From Planctomycetota bacterium (GTDB taxonomy: Bacteria; Planctomycetota; J058), in NCBI GenBank assembly GCA_003695705.1, contig RFHU01000065.1, forward strand, positions 1-32,168: DNA of 32,168 nt, read 5' to 3'. Positions 1-10,869 of the stretch are shown here, piece after piece (positions within the stretch are counted from its first letter, which is position 1; every line of letters starts with the position of its first letter). The notes under the pieces were generated by a model. It was not told the DNA's origin. It saw nothing but the letters and a program-made list of their open reading frames with translations, and ran no database searches. Both the position numbers and the translations under genes were made by a program.

Positions 1-1
1 C

Positions 2-1336
2 CCTGCCCCCGCAGGGGCCCGTCGCCGCCCTGCCTCGCCCCGCGCCTCCTGGCGCGACGACGACGCCGCCGGCGATTCCTGGCGCGACGACGACGCCGCC
101 GGCGCCTCCTGGCGCGACGACGACGCCGCCGGCGATTCCTGGCGCGACGACGACGCCGCGCCCCGGCGGGGCACGGCGTCCCGTCCTCCGCAGCCTCCCC
201 TCGCGACGCGCTCGCGCGGCTCCGGGATCCGCTTCGGCGAGGACGCCGAGCTCGACGACGACGCCGAGGGGACCGCCGAAGTCGACGCCTCCAACCTGGC
301 GCGGGCCTCGCGCCGCGGACCGGACGAATCCAGCAGCGAGCAGACGGCCGAACTCGGCGCGGCCGAAGTCGCGCGCGACCTCGACGACCCCGACTACGAT
401 CCCTTTGCGGAGGTCGAGGCCACCCAGAAGAAGACCAAGCAAGCGGATCCCGAACGGGAGAAGGCCATGCGGGTCCTCTCGATCGTGGGGCTCTTGGGCA
501 TCGCCATCGCGGTCGGAATTTATTTGCAGGCGACCAAGCCCGGCGAGTGGAAGAAGGTCGACGCTCCCGAACCGATCCGCGTCGCCGTCGGTCAGACGGT
601 CCGCTTCGACGAGCCCTGGGCCCCGGTGGACCCGCCCGCGGGTCGCTACATGCCCGACGCTCGGGGCGAGCCCTACGTCATCGAGGACGGCGCCGTCGCG
701 CGGGTGGAGTGGGTCGTACCCCACGTGGAAGGCCGCGCCATCTTCCTCATCCACGGTCTGCAAGAGGGCGAGGCCTACTTCCAGCTTCGCTTCGACCGCA
801 GCCGCAGGGTCAAGGTATTCCGCATCATCGTCGAGGGCGACGACCCCCACGACCTCGCCCGGGACAAGCGACGCGCGGAATTCCGCAAGCTGCACCCGAA
901 GAAGCTCCGCGAGATCCTGGCCACCGCCAAAGCGACCGGGGACACCTACCGGGAGCGGCGAGACTTCGTGGGCAAGGAGAGCTACTACCGCCTCTCCTGG
1001 CAAGAATACGCCCGCGCGGTCGACGCCGCCGAGGCGCTGCGCTCGAAGGGCCTCGCCCTCCCCGAGAAGGAACTGCGGGCCATCGAGGAGGCCGAACAGC
1101 GCGCACGCGAGGAATACGACGCCTTCGTTCAGCGCGAGCTGGCGATTTACCGCGACCTCGTGCGCAAGAACGAGCCCCGCCGCGACCGCGTCGACCAACT
1201 CCGCCGCCTCTTGCGCGGCATCAGCCACTCCTGCGATGCGCGCTACAAGCGCTTCCGCCTAATTCTCAGCAAGCTCTACGAGGAGCCCGTCAACGCCGAT
1301 GGCAACGAGTACTGCGAGCACGACCCTGCCCGCTGA
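2..1336 (+). CDS. Single-pass membrane protein with acidic repeat N-terminus (5' partial)
   Basis: The frame is open from position 2 to the TGA at 1334-1336 with no stop, so the gene runs off the left edge; about 444 residues are visible. In order they are: four copies of a ten-residue unit built on SWRDDDAAG (nt 44-163), an acidic low-complexity stretch rich in Asp, Glu and Ala, one hydrophobic helix (MRVLSIVGLLGIAIAVGIYL, nt 467-526), and about 265 residues with a beta-rich part followed by a charged helical part. A start at the ATG at 467 would give a membrane anchor without the acidic region. The acidic part is inferred to be cytoplasmic and the C-terminal part periplasmic. I do not recognise the family. 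The next gene begins 69 bp downstream on the same strand, so co-transcription with the FHA and transglutaminase genes is likely. Confidence is high that this is coding, low on function. Confidence 0.75.
   Translation, partial: PAPAGARRRPASPRASWRDDDAAGDSWRDDDAAGASWRDDDAAGDSWRDDDAAPRRGTASRPPQPPLATRSRGSGIRFGEDAELDDDAEGTAEVDASNLARASRRGPDESSSEQTAELGAAEVARDLDDPDYDPFAEVEATQKKTKQADPEREKAMRVLSIVGLLGIAIAVGIYLQATKPGEWKKVDAPEPIRVAVGQTVRFDEPWAPVDPPAGRYMPDARGEPYVIEDGAVARVEWVVPHVEGRAIFLIHGLQEGEAYFQLRFDRSRRVKVFRIIVEGDDPHDLARDKRRAEFRKLHPKKLREILATAKATGDTYRERRDFVGKESYYRLSWQEYARAVDAAEALRSKGLALPEKELRAIEEAEQRAREEYDAFVQRELAIYRDLVRKNEPRRDRVDQLRRLLRGISHSCDARYKRFRLILSKLYEEPVNADGNEYCEHDPAR
44..163 (+). repeat. Four in-frame 30-bp tandem repeats
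   Basis: Units lie at 44-73, 74-103, 104-133 and 134-163. Each encodes [A/D]-S-W-R-D-D-D-A-A-[G/P]. The first codon alternates GCC, GAT, GCC, GAT, so the array is really a 60-bp unit present twice; the last unit diverges in its final two codons. The repeat keeps the reading frame of the membrane-protein gene and probably expands or contracts by slippage or recombination without frameshift. Further copies could lie left of the window if the array is larger, but the sequence before 44 does not match the unit. Confidence 0.9.
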
Positions 1337-1405
1337 GCCGACGGGGACTCGCGCGGCTCGCCTCGCTCGAGGACCGGGCCGCGACGGCGAGGAGGCACCC
1401 TCCCC

Positions 1406-3852
<2,447 letters not shown>

Positions 3853-3856
<4 letters not shown>

Positions 3857-5796
3857 GGACCCTCGCGCCCGTCTGGCCCCTCGCGCTCCTCTGCCTCGGC
3901 ATCGGCCCGCTCTCGGCCCAAGACTCTCCCCCCAAGGCCGCCGAGCGCTGGTACGAAGTCCTCCGCCACGGGAAGAAGGTGGGCTACGCGCGCGTGGTCT
4001 GGGCGCCTTCGACGTGGAGGGGGCGCTCGACCATCCGCGACGAGACCACCATCGTGCGGCGTACCTCGCGCAACATGGGCGGCGCCCTCGACGTCTTCGA
4101 AACCACCGTGGAAATCGAGCTCGAGCGCGCTTTGGACGGGACCCTCTGGTGGATGCGGACCGCGACCAGCGAAGGCGACCGGGTAACCCGCGACGAACTC
4201 ACCTGGACCGGCTCGGGCTACGACGAGGTCATCCAGGTGGGCGACGACCCCCCCTTGCGACGCACCCATCCGCTGGAGCGACCCGTAGCAACCGACGCGG
4301 AAGCCTTCTTGTGCGAGCGAGCGCGCCAAGGCCTCCTCGCCGCGGGACAGACCCTTCGCTACCGCGTCCTCGACGCGCGGGCGCGCACCGCCCGAGAACG
4401 GACCGTGCGCGTCCTCGGGCGCGAGACCGTGACCGGTCCCGGCGGACCGGTGGACTGCCTCAAGGTCGTCGAACGGGACGCCGTCTCGGGCGAGGAAACG
4501 ACGCTCTGGCTCGACCCCACGGGCGCCTTCGTCCGCCTGCACGCCTCCGACGCTCTCTACCGGCGGGTGTCGGCCGAAGCGGCCCGCGCCCTGCCGGTGC
4601 GCCCTCCCGCCTTCGACATCACCACCCCCTCCTTTCCTCCGCTGGAGCGCATCTTCTCCGCGGAACGCGTGCTCCTCGACCTGCACCTGCAAGCCGACCC
4701 CGAGCGACCGCTCCCGGATTTCCCCGACTCGCCCTGGAGCCGCGTCACGGCCCGCCGCGGCGACGACGAGCACGGCTGGGTCTACCAAATCGAGCTGCGC
4801 CGCTACGACGACCCCACCGCGCGCGCGCGCATCCCCGTCCGCGAGCCGCGTTTTCGGCGCGACCTCGAGCCCACTCCGCTCATGCCCGTGGACCATCCTC
4901 GCCTGCGAGCCAAGGCGCGCGAGATCATCGGCAAGGAAACCGACGCCCGCAGGGCCGCCTACCTGCTCGCTCGCTGGGTCCACGGCCACCTGGTCAAGCA
5001 AAGCCCCCGCGTGGCCAGTACGACGGCGCTGGAGATCCTCGACGAAGGGCTCGGGGACTGTTCCGAGCACTGCGTCCTCTTCGTCGCTCTCTGCCGTGCC
5101 GCGGGAATCCCCGCCCGCCGGGTGAGCGGCTACGTGAACATCGGCACCCTCTGGGGCGCTCACGACTGGGCCGAGGTGTGGGTCGGCGCCTGGATGGGCG
5201 CCGACCCGACCACGGGCGAAGTGGGCACGCAGGCCCGCTACCTGTTCTTCGGCTACCCCGACCTGCCGAACAGCTTTCCCGAGTTGGTGTCGCGGCGCGC
5301 CTCCGGGCGCATGCGCTTCGTCGTCCGGCGCCTGTGGGAGCGGGGAGGCCGCAGCTACGACCTCAGCCGGGCGGACGCGCTGCGGATCCACGATCCGGAG
5401 CACGGGCGCTACGCCCACCTGCTCTGCGGCATCGAACTCGAGGGGGTTCCTTCCGACTGGACCGTGCGCCTGAGCGGGGGCAGCTTCGCCTCGGTGGAGG
5501 GCCCTGGATTCCGCGCCACGGTCAGCGCCACGGCCGATCAGGGGTACGACCTCACCCAGTTCGGAGGAGCCAACGGGACCTTCTCTGGGGCCCCGGCCTG
5601 CCTGCAAGCCTCCGGGGCGCGCCGTACCGCCTGGGTCCACAGCCGACGCCGGATCGTACGCGTCAGCTTCACCGGCAGCGAGGAAGAAGCCTGGCGCGCC
5701 CTCGAACGCGCCCTCCAGCCGACCTTCGCCCCCCTGCTTCGCCCGCGGACCGCGGCGGGGTCCCCCGCGGAGAGCGGCGCCACCCCGCCGCGCTGA
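3853..5796 (+). CDS. Exported transglutaminase-like (papain-fold) protein
   Basis: 647 residues. The N-terminus MRTLAPVWPLALLCLGIGPL followed by S-A-Q is a Sec signal peptide, so the protein acts outside the cytoplasm. The transglutaminase-like core contains the expected triad: C403 in GDCSEHC, H437 in HDWAEVWV and D451 in GADPT. About 350 residues of beta-rich sequence precede the core and about 190 follow it. Family members are cysteine peptidases or amide-bond-modifying enzymes; the substrate cannot be told from sequence. The ATG overlaps the stop codon of the tandem-FHA gene (ATGA), so the two are probably translated together and may form one envelope complex. There is no strong separate Shine-Dalgarno. 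The gene ends 5 bp from a convergent gene, with both stop codons inside a small palindrome. Confidence 0.87.
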
Positions 5797-5806
5797 GGTC
5801 CTCAGC
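5792..5806. other. 15-bp palindrome holding both convergent stop codons
   Basis: Seven-bp arms GCTGAGG and CCTCAGC flank a single T. The plus-strand TGA (5794-5796) of the transglutaminase gene and the minus-strand TGA (5804-5802) of the convergent membrane-protein gene are symmetric halves of the dyad. It is too short and lacks a T-tract, so it is not a convincing terminator by itself. Confidence 0.6.
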
Positions 5807-6611
5807 CGTCCGCGGCGCGGCGCGCACCGTAGAGCCCGGCCGCGAGGAAGATCTGCACGATGGCCGCCACGGCGAAGATGATGCTCTCGAGCTCCCGTGG
5901 GGTCTGGTCGGCGCGCAGGAGGCGCGCAGGCGCGCGCAGGGGGAGTTCGTCCTCGAGGCGGCGGCGCAGGGTCTCCGGCGTGGGGTGCAAGACGCCGGTC
6001 ACTGCGGTGTCCTCGCGCACGCGCCGCAGAACCCGCTCGATCTGGCGCTGGGTCTCCGCCTCGACCGCAGCCTGGGGGTCGCCGTCGACGGGCTGCGGAG
6101 AACTGCCGATCGGCGCCGCGCCGTGCTCCTGGAGGAGCAAGGCGTGCTCTGGGACGGGGAGAAAGCGCTCCGGAGCCCCGCGCAGGCGCGCGAAGCGGCG
6201 CACGAGGCGCCGGCGCGCCTCGGTCGGCGACGGCGTCCCGTCGGCGGTCCGGCCCTGCCGGCCCTCCGCCTTCCCCTGGGCGATGAGGCAGAGGGCCAAG
6301 GTCTCGCGCCACCAAGCGGCCGCGGGGTCGCTCGGATCGACGAGCAAAACCACCGGCGGCAGCCGCGGAGGCTCGGACGCCAGCAACAGGAGACGGTCCA
6401 CCTCGAGGCGCAGGCCCTGAACCCGGACCCAGCGCACGTCCGGGGCGCCCTCGGCGGCGATGGGCACCGGGCGCGGCTTGCGGTTCTTCAGGCGGATCGC
6501 CGCCGGCTCCCAGGTCCACCAGAGCGCGAGCGGTGCCAGGAGCCACAGCCAAAAGGTCCCCTGCGCGCCGAACAGGCGGTAGAGAAAGGAATACCAGGGG
6601 AGCTTCCCCAC
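5802..6611 (-). CDS. Two-helix membrane protein of unknown function
   Basis: 269 residues from a GTG start at 6611. A Trp/Leu-rich hydrophobic helix (about residues 17-34, FWLWLLAPLALWWTW) and a C-terminal one (about 243-262, IIFAVAAIVQIFLAAGL) bracket a soluble region of about 200 residues. That region begins beta-rich (RWVRVQGLRLEVDRLLLLA, PVVLLVDPSDPAAAWW) and continues with Arg/Glu-rich helices. I recognise no family. It starts 19 nt after the stop of the DHH phosphoesterase gene on the same strand, so the two are probably co-transcribed and this gene has no obvious promoter of its own. The Shine-Dalgarno is weak (GGGCGG-like). The loop between helices could be cytoplasmic or periplasmic; I cannot decide which. 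Confidence 0.65.
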   Translation of the reverse strand: MGKLPWYSFLYRLFGAQGTFWLWLLAPLALWWTWEPAAIRLKNRKPRPVPIAAEGAPDVRWVRVQGLRLEVDRLLLLASEPPRLPPVVLLVDPSDPAAAWWRETLALCLIAQGKAEGRQGRTADGTPSPTEARRRLVRRFARLRGAPERFLPVPEHALLLQEHGAAPIGSSPQPVDGDPQAAVEAETQRQIERVLRRVREDTAVTGVLHPTPETLRRRLEDELPLRAPARLLRADQTPRELESIIFAVAAIVQIFLAAGLYGARRAADG

Positions 6612-6630
6612 CGCCGGTACCGCCCGAGGC

Positions 6631-8394
6631 TCAGAGGCCTTCGAGGGCGGGCGTGGGCTCGAGGGAGCAGATCTCCTCGGGCTTCAGAGCGGGGATCCGC
6701 GAGGTAAGCAGGTGGCGAATGCGCAGGAACTCGGCCGGCCAGGCGAGGCGGTGCAGCAAGTGGACCTTCTCGTCGGCCGACTTGGTCCCGAGGTGCCGCC
6801 AGTAGTCGAGCGGCACCGAGGCACCGGCGCCCGAGTAATCCCCCATGAGCATGTTCGCCCGGCCACCGCCCTTGGAGGTCTTGCGCCCCGAAGGATCGGT
6901 GACGAAGAACACGTCGTGGAACAGGTCGGGGAGGACGACTTCGGTGTCCTGGCTGCTGCGCCCCGAGGCGTCGAGGTCCACCGAAATGATCTGCCCCTCG
7001 ATGGTCTCGTAGACCATGGCGAACACGATGCACGTCTTGAAGGCGCCGAGTTCCATCAGCCGGTTGGCCACGAAGGGCACGATGCCGGTGTCGTTGATGA
7101 CCCCCAGGCCGACCACCGCCACGGTCGTGTCGTACTGGTCGACCAGCGCCAGGGCTTCGCCCAGCTTCCGGTACCAGGAGAGCGGGTGGCGAATCGCGCG
7201 CAGCTTCTCGAGGATCTTGTGCCCCCGCTCCCCGAGGATCTCGTCGAGGTAGCGGAGGGCGTCGATGGTCGAGTCGGTGTATCCCTCGGGGTTGACGCCA
7301 ATGAGGTCGGTCTCGATGCCCAGGCGAGCCACCACCGCCAGGCGGAAGCCCTCCTCCCCCGCCGTGCGCAGGTCCAGACCGAGGTTGCGCATCACGTGCA
7401 GCATGATGGCGGACGTCGCCTGCCCGCCCGAGTAGCGCACGCCGACGGAGTTGGGCAGGTCTTCGAGGTCCGACTGGCCGCGCCGGTGGTGATCGACGAA
7501 CAGGATCCGCTTTTCGCGCAGCTTCTCGGAGCGCTTCAGCAGATAAGCGAAGTCCGTCATGATCTCGGGCGAGGTCGCGTCGAGAACGATGATCAAGTCG
7601 GCCTTGTGGGCGATCTCCGAGAGGCCCTCGGTGGCCTCCGCCCGCCGCAGCACACCGGACGGCATGAAGTTGGTGGCCAGCGAGCGGTTCATGAGGAAGG
7701 ACATCCGCTTGGAGTAGTAGCAGGTGTAGCGCCGCTGGTAGAGCTCCTGCAGGATGAACGCCATGATCCCGTTGGCGCCCATGGTGTCGGGGTCGATGCG
7801 GTCGTGGGCCCACCCGATGACCAAGGGCTCCTCTTCGCCCTCGACCTTGAGCACCTCGTCGAGGGTGCGCAGGATCAGCTCCGTGGCGTCTTCGAAGTAG
7901 CGCTGCGGCGCCGCGGCGGCGGGCACTTCGCCGGGGAGCAGGGGCACTTCGCCGCGACTCACGGGCGGCGCGGGCGTGTCGCCGGCGGGGAGGGGCGTCG
8001 GCGAGGGGGCCGGGACCGGAGTGGCCGTCGCCGGTCGATGCACCGCCCCGGAAACCGCGGGAGCTCGGGGGGCGGCGGTCGACGCCGAGGCGGAGGCCTC
8101 CGCCGGTGGCGCGGCGGCGACCGGGGAACCGCCCGCGACCGCGCCCGGCGCGGCCGCCGCAGCAGCCTCTCCGCGGGCGGCGGCCCCCGCCCCGTTCGAC
8201 GAGCCCGCGGGAGAGGGCCCCGCGGAGGCCGGAGCGGCAGGGTCCACGGCCTGAGGGGCGGGCCCGGGGTTCGCACCGGCGACCGCCGACGCGAGGGGCG
8301 GGCTGGGCTCGCTCGCCGGGTCGGCTTCGTTGGGCTCCGGAGTCGAGGTCTCTGCCGCCTTCTCGCGGGCGGCCTTGCTCTCGGGAGGAGTCAC
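6631..8394 (-). CDS. DHH-family phosphoesterase with long Pro/Ala-rich N-terminus
   Basis: 587 residues if started at the GTG at 8394; an upstream in-frame GTG at 8439 would add 15 residues but has no ribosome site. Residues about 10-170 are Ala/Pro/Ser/Thr-rich low complexity. The DHH domain follows, with H197-D198...D201-P-D203 as the first metal motif, then LIIVLDAT, and D301-H302-H303 in LFVDHH. IETDLIGVN fits the next conserved segment, and SKGGGRANMLMGD near the C-terminus resembles the GGG motif of DHHA1 subdomains. DHH proteins hydrolyse phosphodiester or pyrophosphate bonds (oligoribonuclease/pAp phosphatase, cyclic-di-AMP phosphodiesterase, RecJ). The overall shape is nearest the NrnA/GdpP group, but no substrate can be assigned. 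A TATGGT box ends 6 nt before the GTG, which supports this start and a leaderless message. A membrane-protein gene follows 19 nt downstream. Confidence 0.83.
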   Translation of the reverse strand: MTPPESKAAREKAAETSTPEPNEADPASEPSPPLASAVAGANPGPAPQAVDPAAPASAGPSPAGSSNGAGAAARGEAAAAAAPGAVAGGSPVAAAPPAEASASASTAAPRAPAVSGAVHRPATATPVPAPSPTPLPAGDTPAPPVSRGEVPLLPGEVPAAAAPQRYFEDATELILRTLDEVLKVEGEEEPLVIGWAHDRIDPDTMGANGIMAFILQELYQRRYTCYYSKRMSFLMNRSLATNFMPSGVLRRAEATEGLSEIAHKADLIIVLDATSPEIMTDFAYLLKRSEKLREKRILFVDHHRRGQSDLEDLPNSVGVRYSGGQATSAIMLHVMRNLGLDLRTAGEEGFRLAVVARLGIETDLIGVNPEGYTDSTIDALRYLDEILGERGHKILEKLRAIRHPLSWYRKLGEALALVDQYDTTVAVVGLGVINDTGIVPFVANRLMELGAFKTCIVFAMVYETIEGQIISVDLDASGRSSQDTEVVLPDLFHDVFFVTDPSGRKTSKGGGRANMLMGDYSGAGASVPLDYWRHLGTKSADEKVHLLHRLAWPAEFLRIRHLLTSRIPALKPEEICSLEPTPALEGL

Positions 8395-8400
8395 GAGGGA

Positions 8401-8460
8401 ACCATAACACCGCCGCCAGAGCCGGACTAGGGCCACCACGTGCCCTCGTCCAGAGACTAA
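8401..8460 (-). promoter_or_regulatory. Candidate promoter region of the DHH gene
   Basis: On the minus strand TATGGT (8406-8401) ends 6 nt before the GTG at 8394, the spacing expected for a leaderless transcript. Farther upstream, TTAGTCTCTG (8460-8451) matches, with one variable base, boxes found upstream of hemA and of the Ser/Thr kinase. Either could be the -10 element. No TTGACA-like -35 is visible 17 bp upstream of either. Confidence 0.4.
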
Positions 8461-8590
8461 GGCCTTGCGTTCGTTCTGCTTAGCTCAGCCATGGTTCACA
8501 CTGCCGTGACGCGCGCTCCGCCGCGCTCCCCTACCCTGTCCCCGGCGCGAACCCGGCGCAAGGGCGGCCCAGGGACGCGCGGAGGGTGCC

Positions 8591-10066
8591 ATGCGACTGC
8601 GCTACGCGCTGATCCTCGCGGCGGTGTTGGGAGCCCTGGCCTCGGCCCGCGCCGACGTGATCCACCTCGTCGACGGCGGCAAGCACCGGGGCACCATCAT
8701 CAAGGAGACCCGCCGCAAGGTGGTCATCGAGACCGCCGTGGGGCCCGTGACGGTCTCCCGCGACGACATCGTCGAGATCGTTCGCGAACAGGATCCCCGC
8801 AGCGAGTTCCTCCGCCGCCTCAAGAAGCTGCGCGAAAAGACCCCGGACGACGCGGACGCTTGGTTCGAGCTCGGCCGCTGGGCGAGCGAGCGGGGCCTCG
8901 AACGCGACGCCCGCCGCTGCCACCGCCGGGCGGTCAAGCTCGACGCCTTCCACGAAGGCGCCCACCGCGCACTGGGCCACAAGCTCTACCAAGGGCGCTG
9001 GTACACCCCCGCGGACTACGAGCGGGTCTCGCGGGGCCTCGTCCGGCACGACGGACGCTGGGTCACCCCCGAGGAAAAGGCCCGCCTCGAGCGAGAAAAG
9101 ACGAGCGCGGCGCCTCCGGTGCCGGCCTCGAGTTCGGGCTCCGCCGGCCGTGCCCTCCGGCCGGCCGCGCCGCGGCGGCCCACCCCGGCGGGCGCCCCCC
9201 GCGCCCCCCGCAAGGCGGCCCCCGCGAGCGGAGAGGACACGGCCTGGTATCGAGACAACACCAAGGTGTGCGAGTTCGCGGACGCGCCGGTCTACGAGTC
9301 GAAGCACTACGAGATCAAGACCAACGTCAAGCCGGAGTATGCCGAGCGTTACGGCCGCATGATGGACCGCTACTACCGACGCTTCCTCAAGGTCTTCCGC
9401 GACTTCCTCCCCAAGGGCGAGCTCCCCAAGGGGACCATTTGGATCTACAGCAGCCGTGCGGAATTCCAGCGGCACGAACGCGTGGGGCCGACCACGGGCG
9501 GCTTCTACCAGACGGGCCTGCGCCGGGTGACCGCCTTCCACGGCCCCTTCGGCAACACGGGCACGACGCGCGAGGTCCTCGCCCACGAAGGAACCCACCA
9601 GTTCGAAGACTTCGTCCTCGGCGGGCGAGGCTTCTCCAACGCCCCCATCTGGATCCTCGAGGGCCTCGCGGTCCTCTTCGAATCCGCGGTCTACGACGGC
9701 AAGGAGGTCATCGTGGGCCTCGTCCCCCGCGATCGCCTCGCCTCCCTCAAACGCGGGCTCGCGGCCGGAACCCTGATCCCCCTCGACCGGCTGATCCGAA
9801 CCCCCCAGCCGTCCTTCACCGCCTACCACTACGCCCACGCCTGGAGCCTGATCTACATGATCCTCTACTCCAGCGAGAGCAAGGCGGTACGCAAGAAGAC
9901 CCAGCAGTGGTTCGCCGACCTGTTCATGCTCTCCCGCACCCGCCGCGTGACCCCCGAAGACGTCATCGAGCGCTGCGGCGGACCGGAGGGCTTCGCCGCC
10001 CTCGAGGAGCGCTGGAAGAACTTCATCCGCGACCTCCCCTACGACTACGACCCCCGCCGCCGCTGA
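8591..10066 (+). CDS. Exported HExxH peptidase-like protein (DUF1570-type) with TPR-like region
   Basis: 491 residues; ATG preceded by GGAGGG at 8581-8586. The signal peptide is MRLRYALILAAVLGALASAR ending A-D. A short beta-rich domain (about 22-68, ADVIHLVDGGKHRGTIIKE) precedes TPR-like helices (about 80-125) and two G-R-W-x-T-P motifs at W137 and W157, 20 residues apart. A Pro/Ala/Arg linker (about 175-215) leads to a peptidase-like domain with H332-E333-G-T-H336 and a downstream glutamate E357 in WILEGLAVLFE, the expected third zinc ligand of a gluzincin. This arrangement is common in planctomycetal proteins annotated DUF1570. The predicted role is an exocytoplasmic zinc metallopeptidase; the substrate is unknown. 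It is followed after 104 bp by the beta-helix gene and is divergent from the DHH gene. Confidence 0.82.
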   Translation: MRLRYALILAAVLGALASARADVIHLVDGGKHRGTIIKETRRKVVIETAVGPVTVSRDDIVEIVREQDPRSEFLRRLKKLREKTPDDADAWFELGRWASERGLERDARRCHRRAVKLDAFHEGAHRALGHKLYQGRWYTPADYERVSRGLVRHDGRWVTPEEKARLEREKTSAAPPVPASSSGSAGRALRPAAPRRPTPAGAPRAPRKAAPASGEDTAWYRDNTKVCEFADAPVYESKHYEIKTNVKPEYAERYGRMMDRYYRRFLKVFRDFLPKGELPKGTIWIYSSRAEFQRHERVGPTTGGFYQTGLRRVTAFHGPFGNTGTTREVLAHEGTHQFEDFVLGGRGFSNAPIWILEGLAVLFESAVYDGKEVIVGLVPRDRLASLKRGLAAGTLIPLDRLIRTPQPSFTAYHYAHAWSLIYMILYSSESKAVRKKTQQWFADLFMLSRTRRVTPEDVIERCGGPEGFAALEERWKNFIRDLPYDYDPRRR

Positions 10067-10157
10067 ACCGGTGCGCAGGGCCACCGCGCCCGGTGCGCCG
10101 TGGCCTCAGGCCCTCGCGCCCTCGGGGCTGTCCCTCCCCGCGGCGTCCCCTTCGGGG

Positions 10158-10163
10158 TAACCT
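10158..10163 (+). promoter_or_regulatory. TANNNT -10-like box before the beta-helix gene
   Basis: TAACCT lies 7 nt before the ATG at 10171 and no Shine-Dalgarno intervenes. The position fits a leaderless message. The box resembles TAGACT and TAGCCT upstream of the kinase and hemA, all followed by CT. Confidence 0.4.
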
Positions 10164-10170
10164 CTCGCCC

Positions 10171-10869
10171 ATGAGCAACCCCTTCGCGCCCGACGCGCTC
10201 TTCGAGCTCGACGGCTTCGCCCACCGGGACTTGTTCGCCGGCGTCGAAAGCGCCTGGGAGGCCCTCGGCGAGCGGCTGGCTCGCTACCTCGAGTCCCACG
10301 CGCGGCGCGCCCTGGAGGGCACCGTGGAGGACGGGGCGGTGGTCAAGGGCGCGGTGTGGCTCGCGCCCGGCGCGACCATCGAGGCCGGAGCCTACGTGAA
10401 CGGCCCCGCGATCATCGGACCTGGCGCCGTGGTTCGCCACGGCGCCTACCTGCGCGAGAACGTCATCGCCGGAGCCGGCGCCATCCTCGGGCACGCCACC
10501 GAGGTCAAGAACGCCGTCTTCCTCGACCAGGCCAGCGCGGGGCACTTCGCCTACGTGGGGGACAGCATCCTCGGCCGCCGGGCCAACCTGGGCGCCGGAA
10601 CCAAGCTGGCGAACTTCCGCGTCTTCCCCGGCGAAGTGCGGGTGTGCGCGCCGGACGGCCGCAGCGTAGCCACGGGCATGCAGAAACTCGGCGCGCTGGT
10701 GGGCGACGACGTGCAGATCGGCTGCAACGCGGTCACCGCGCCCGGAACGGTGATCGGCCGCGGCTCGGTCGTCTACTCCCTCGCCTCGGTGCGCGGAACC
10801 CTCCCCCCTCGCACCCTGGTCTCCTACAAACCCGAACTGCGGCGCCGTCCCCTCCGAGAGCCTCGGTGA
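10171..10869 (+). CDS. Left-handed beta-helix (hexapeptide repeat) transferase-like protein, GlmU C-terminal type
   Basis: 232 residues. After about 45 helical residues there is a run of hexapeptide turns ([LIV]-G-x-x-x-x pattern): GTVEDGAVVKGAVWLAPGAT, then IIGPGAVVRHGAYL, VIAGAGAILG and VIGRGSVVYS. The segment KNAVFLDQASAGHFAYVGDS and the following ILGRRANLGAGTKLANFR closely match the acetyltransferase half of GlmU (KxSxIGxxxxxxHLSYIGDA...NIGAGTITxNYDG). It has no N-terminal nucleotidyltransferase domain, so it is either a stand-alone acyltransferase or works with a separate nucleotidyltransferase. A MobA-like one is encoded two genes downstream in the same overlapping cluster. The substrate is unassigned. 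It shares 4 bp (GTGA) with the next gene. There is no Shine-Dalgarno; TAACCT lies 7 nt before the ATG. Confidence 0.82.
   Translation: MSNPFAPDALFELDGFAHRDLFAGVESAWEALGERLARYLESHARRALEGTVEDGAVVKGAVWLAPGATIEAGAYVNGPAIIGPGAVVRHGAYLRENVIAGAGAILGHATEVKNAVFLDQASAGHFAYVGDSILGRRANLGAGTKLANFRVFPGEVRVCAPDGRSVATGMQKLGALVGDDVQIGCNAVTAPGTVIGRGSVVYSLASVRGTLPPRTLVSYKPELRRRPLREPR

Noticed and set aside
44-163. Four evenly spaced repeats considered as a CRISPR array
   Set aside because: The units are contiguous with no unique spacers, are in frame within a coding sequence, and no cas gene is present.
405-1262. Plus-strand 285-codon frame overlapping the first membrane protein
   Set aside because: It is a +1 shadow, almost pure Arg/Ser/Pro/Thr, without hydrophobic or structured segments.
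8440-8590. Divergent gap checked for a tRNA or small RNA
   Set aside because: No cloverleaf-compatible stems or conserved GGTTCGA-type loop; only promoter-like boxes.
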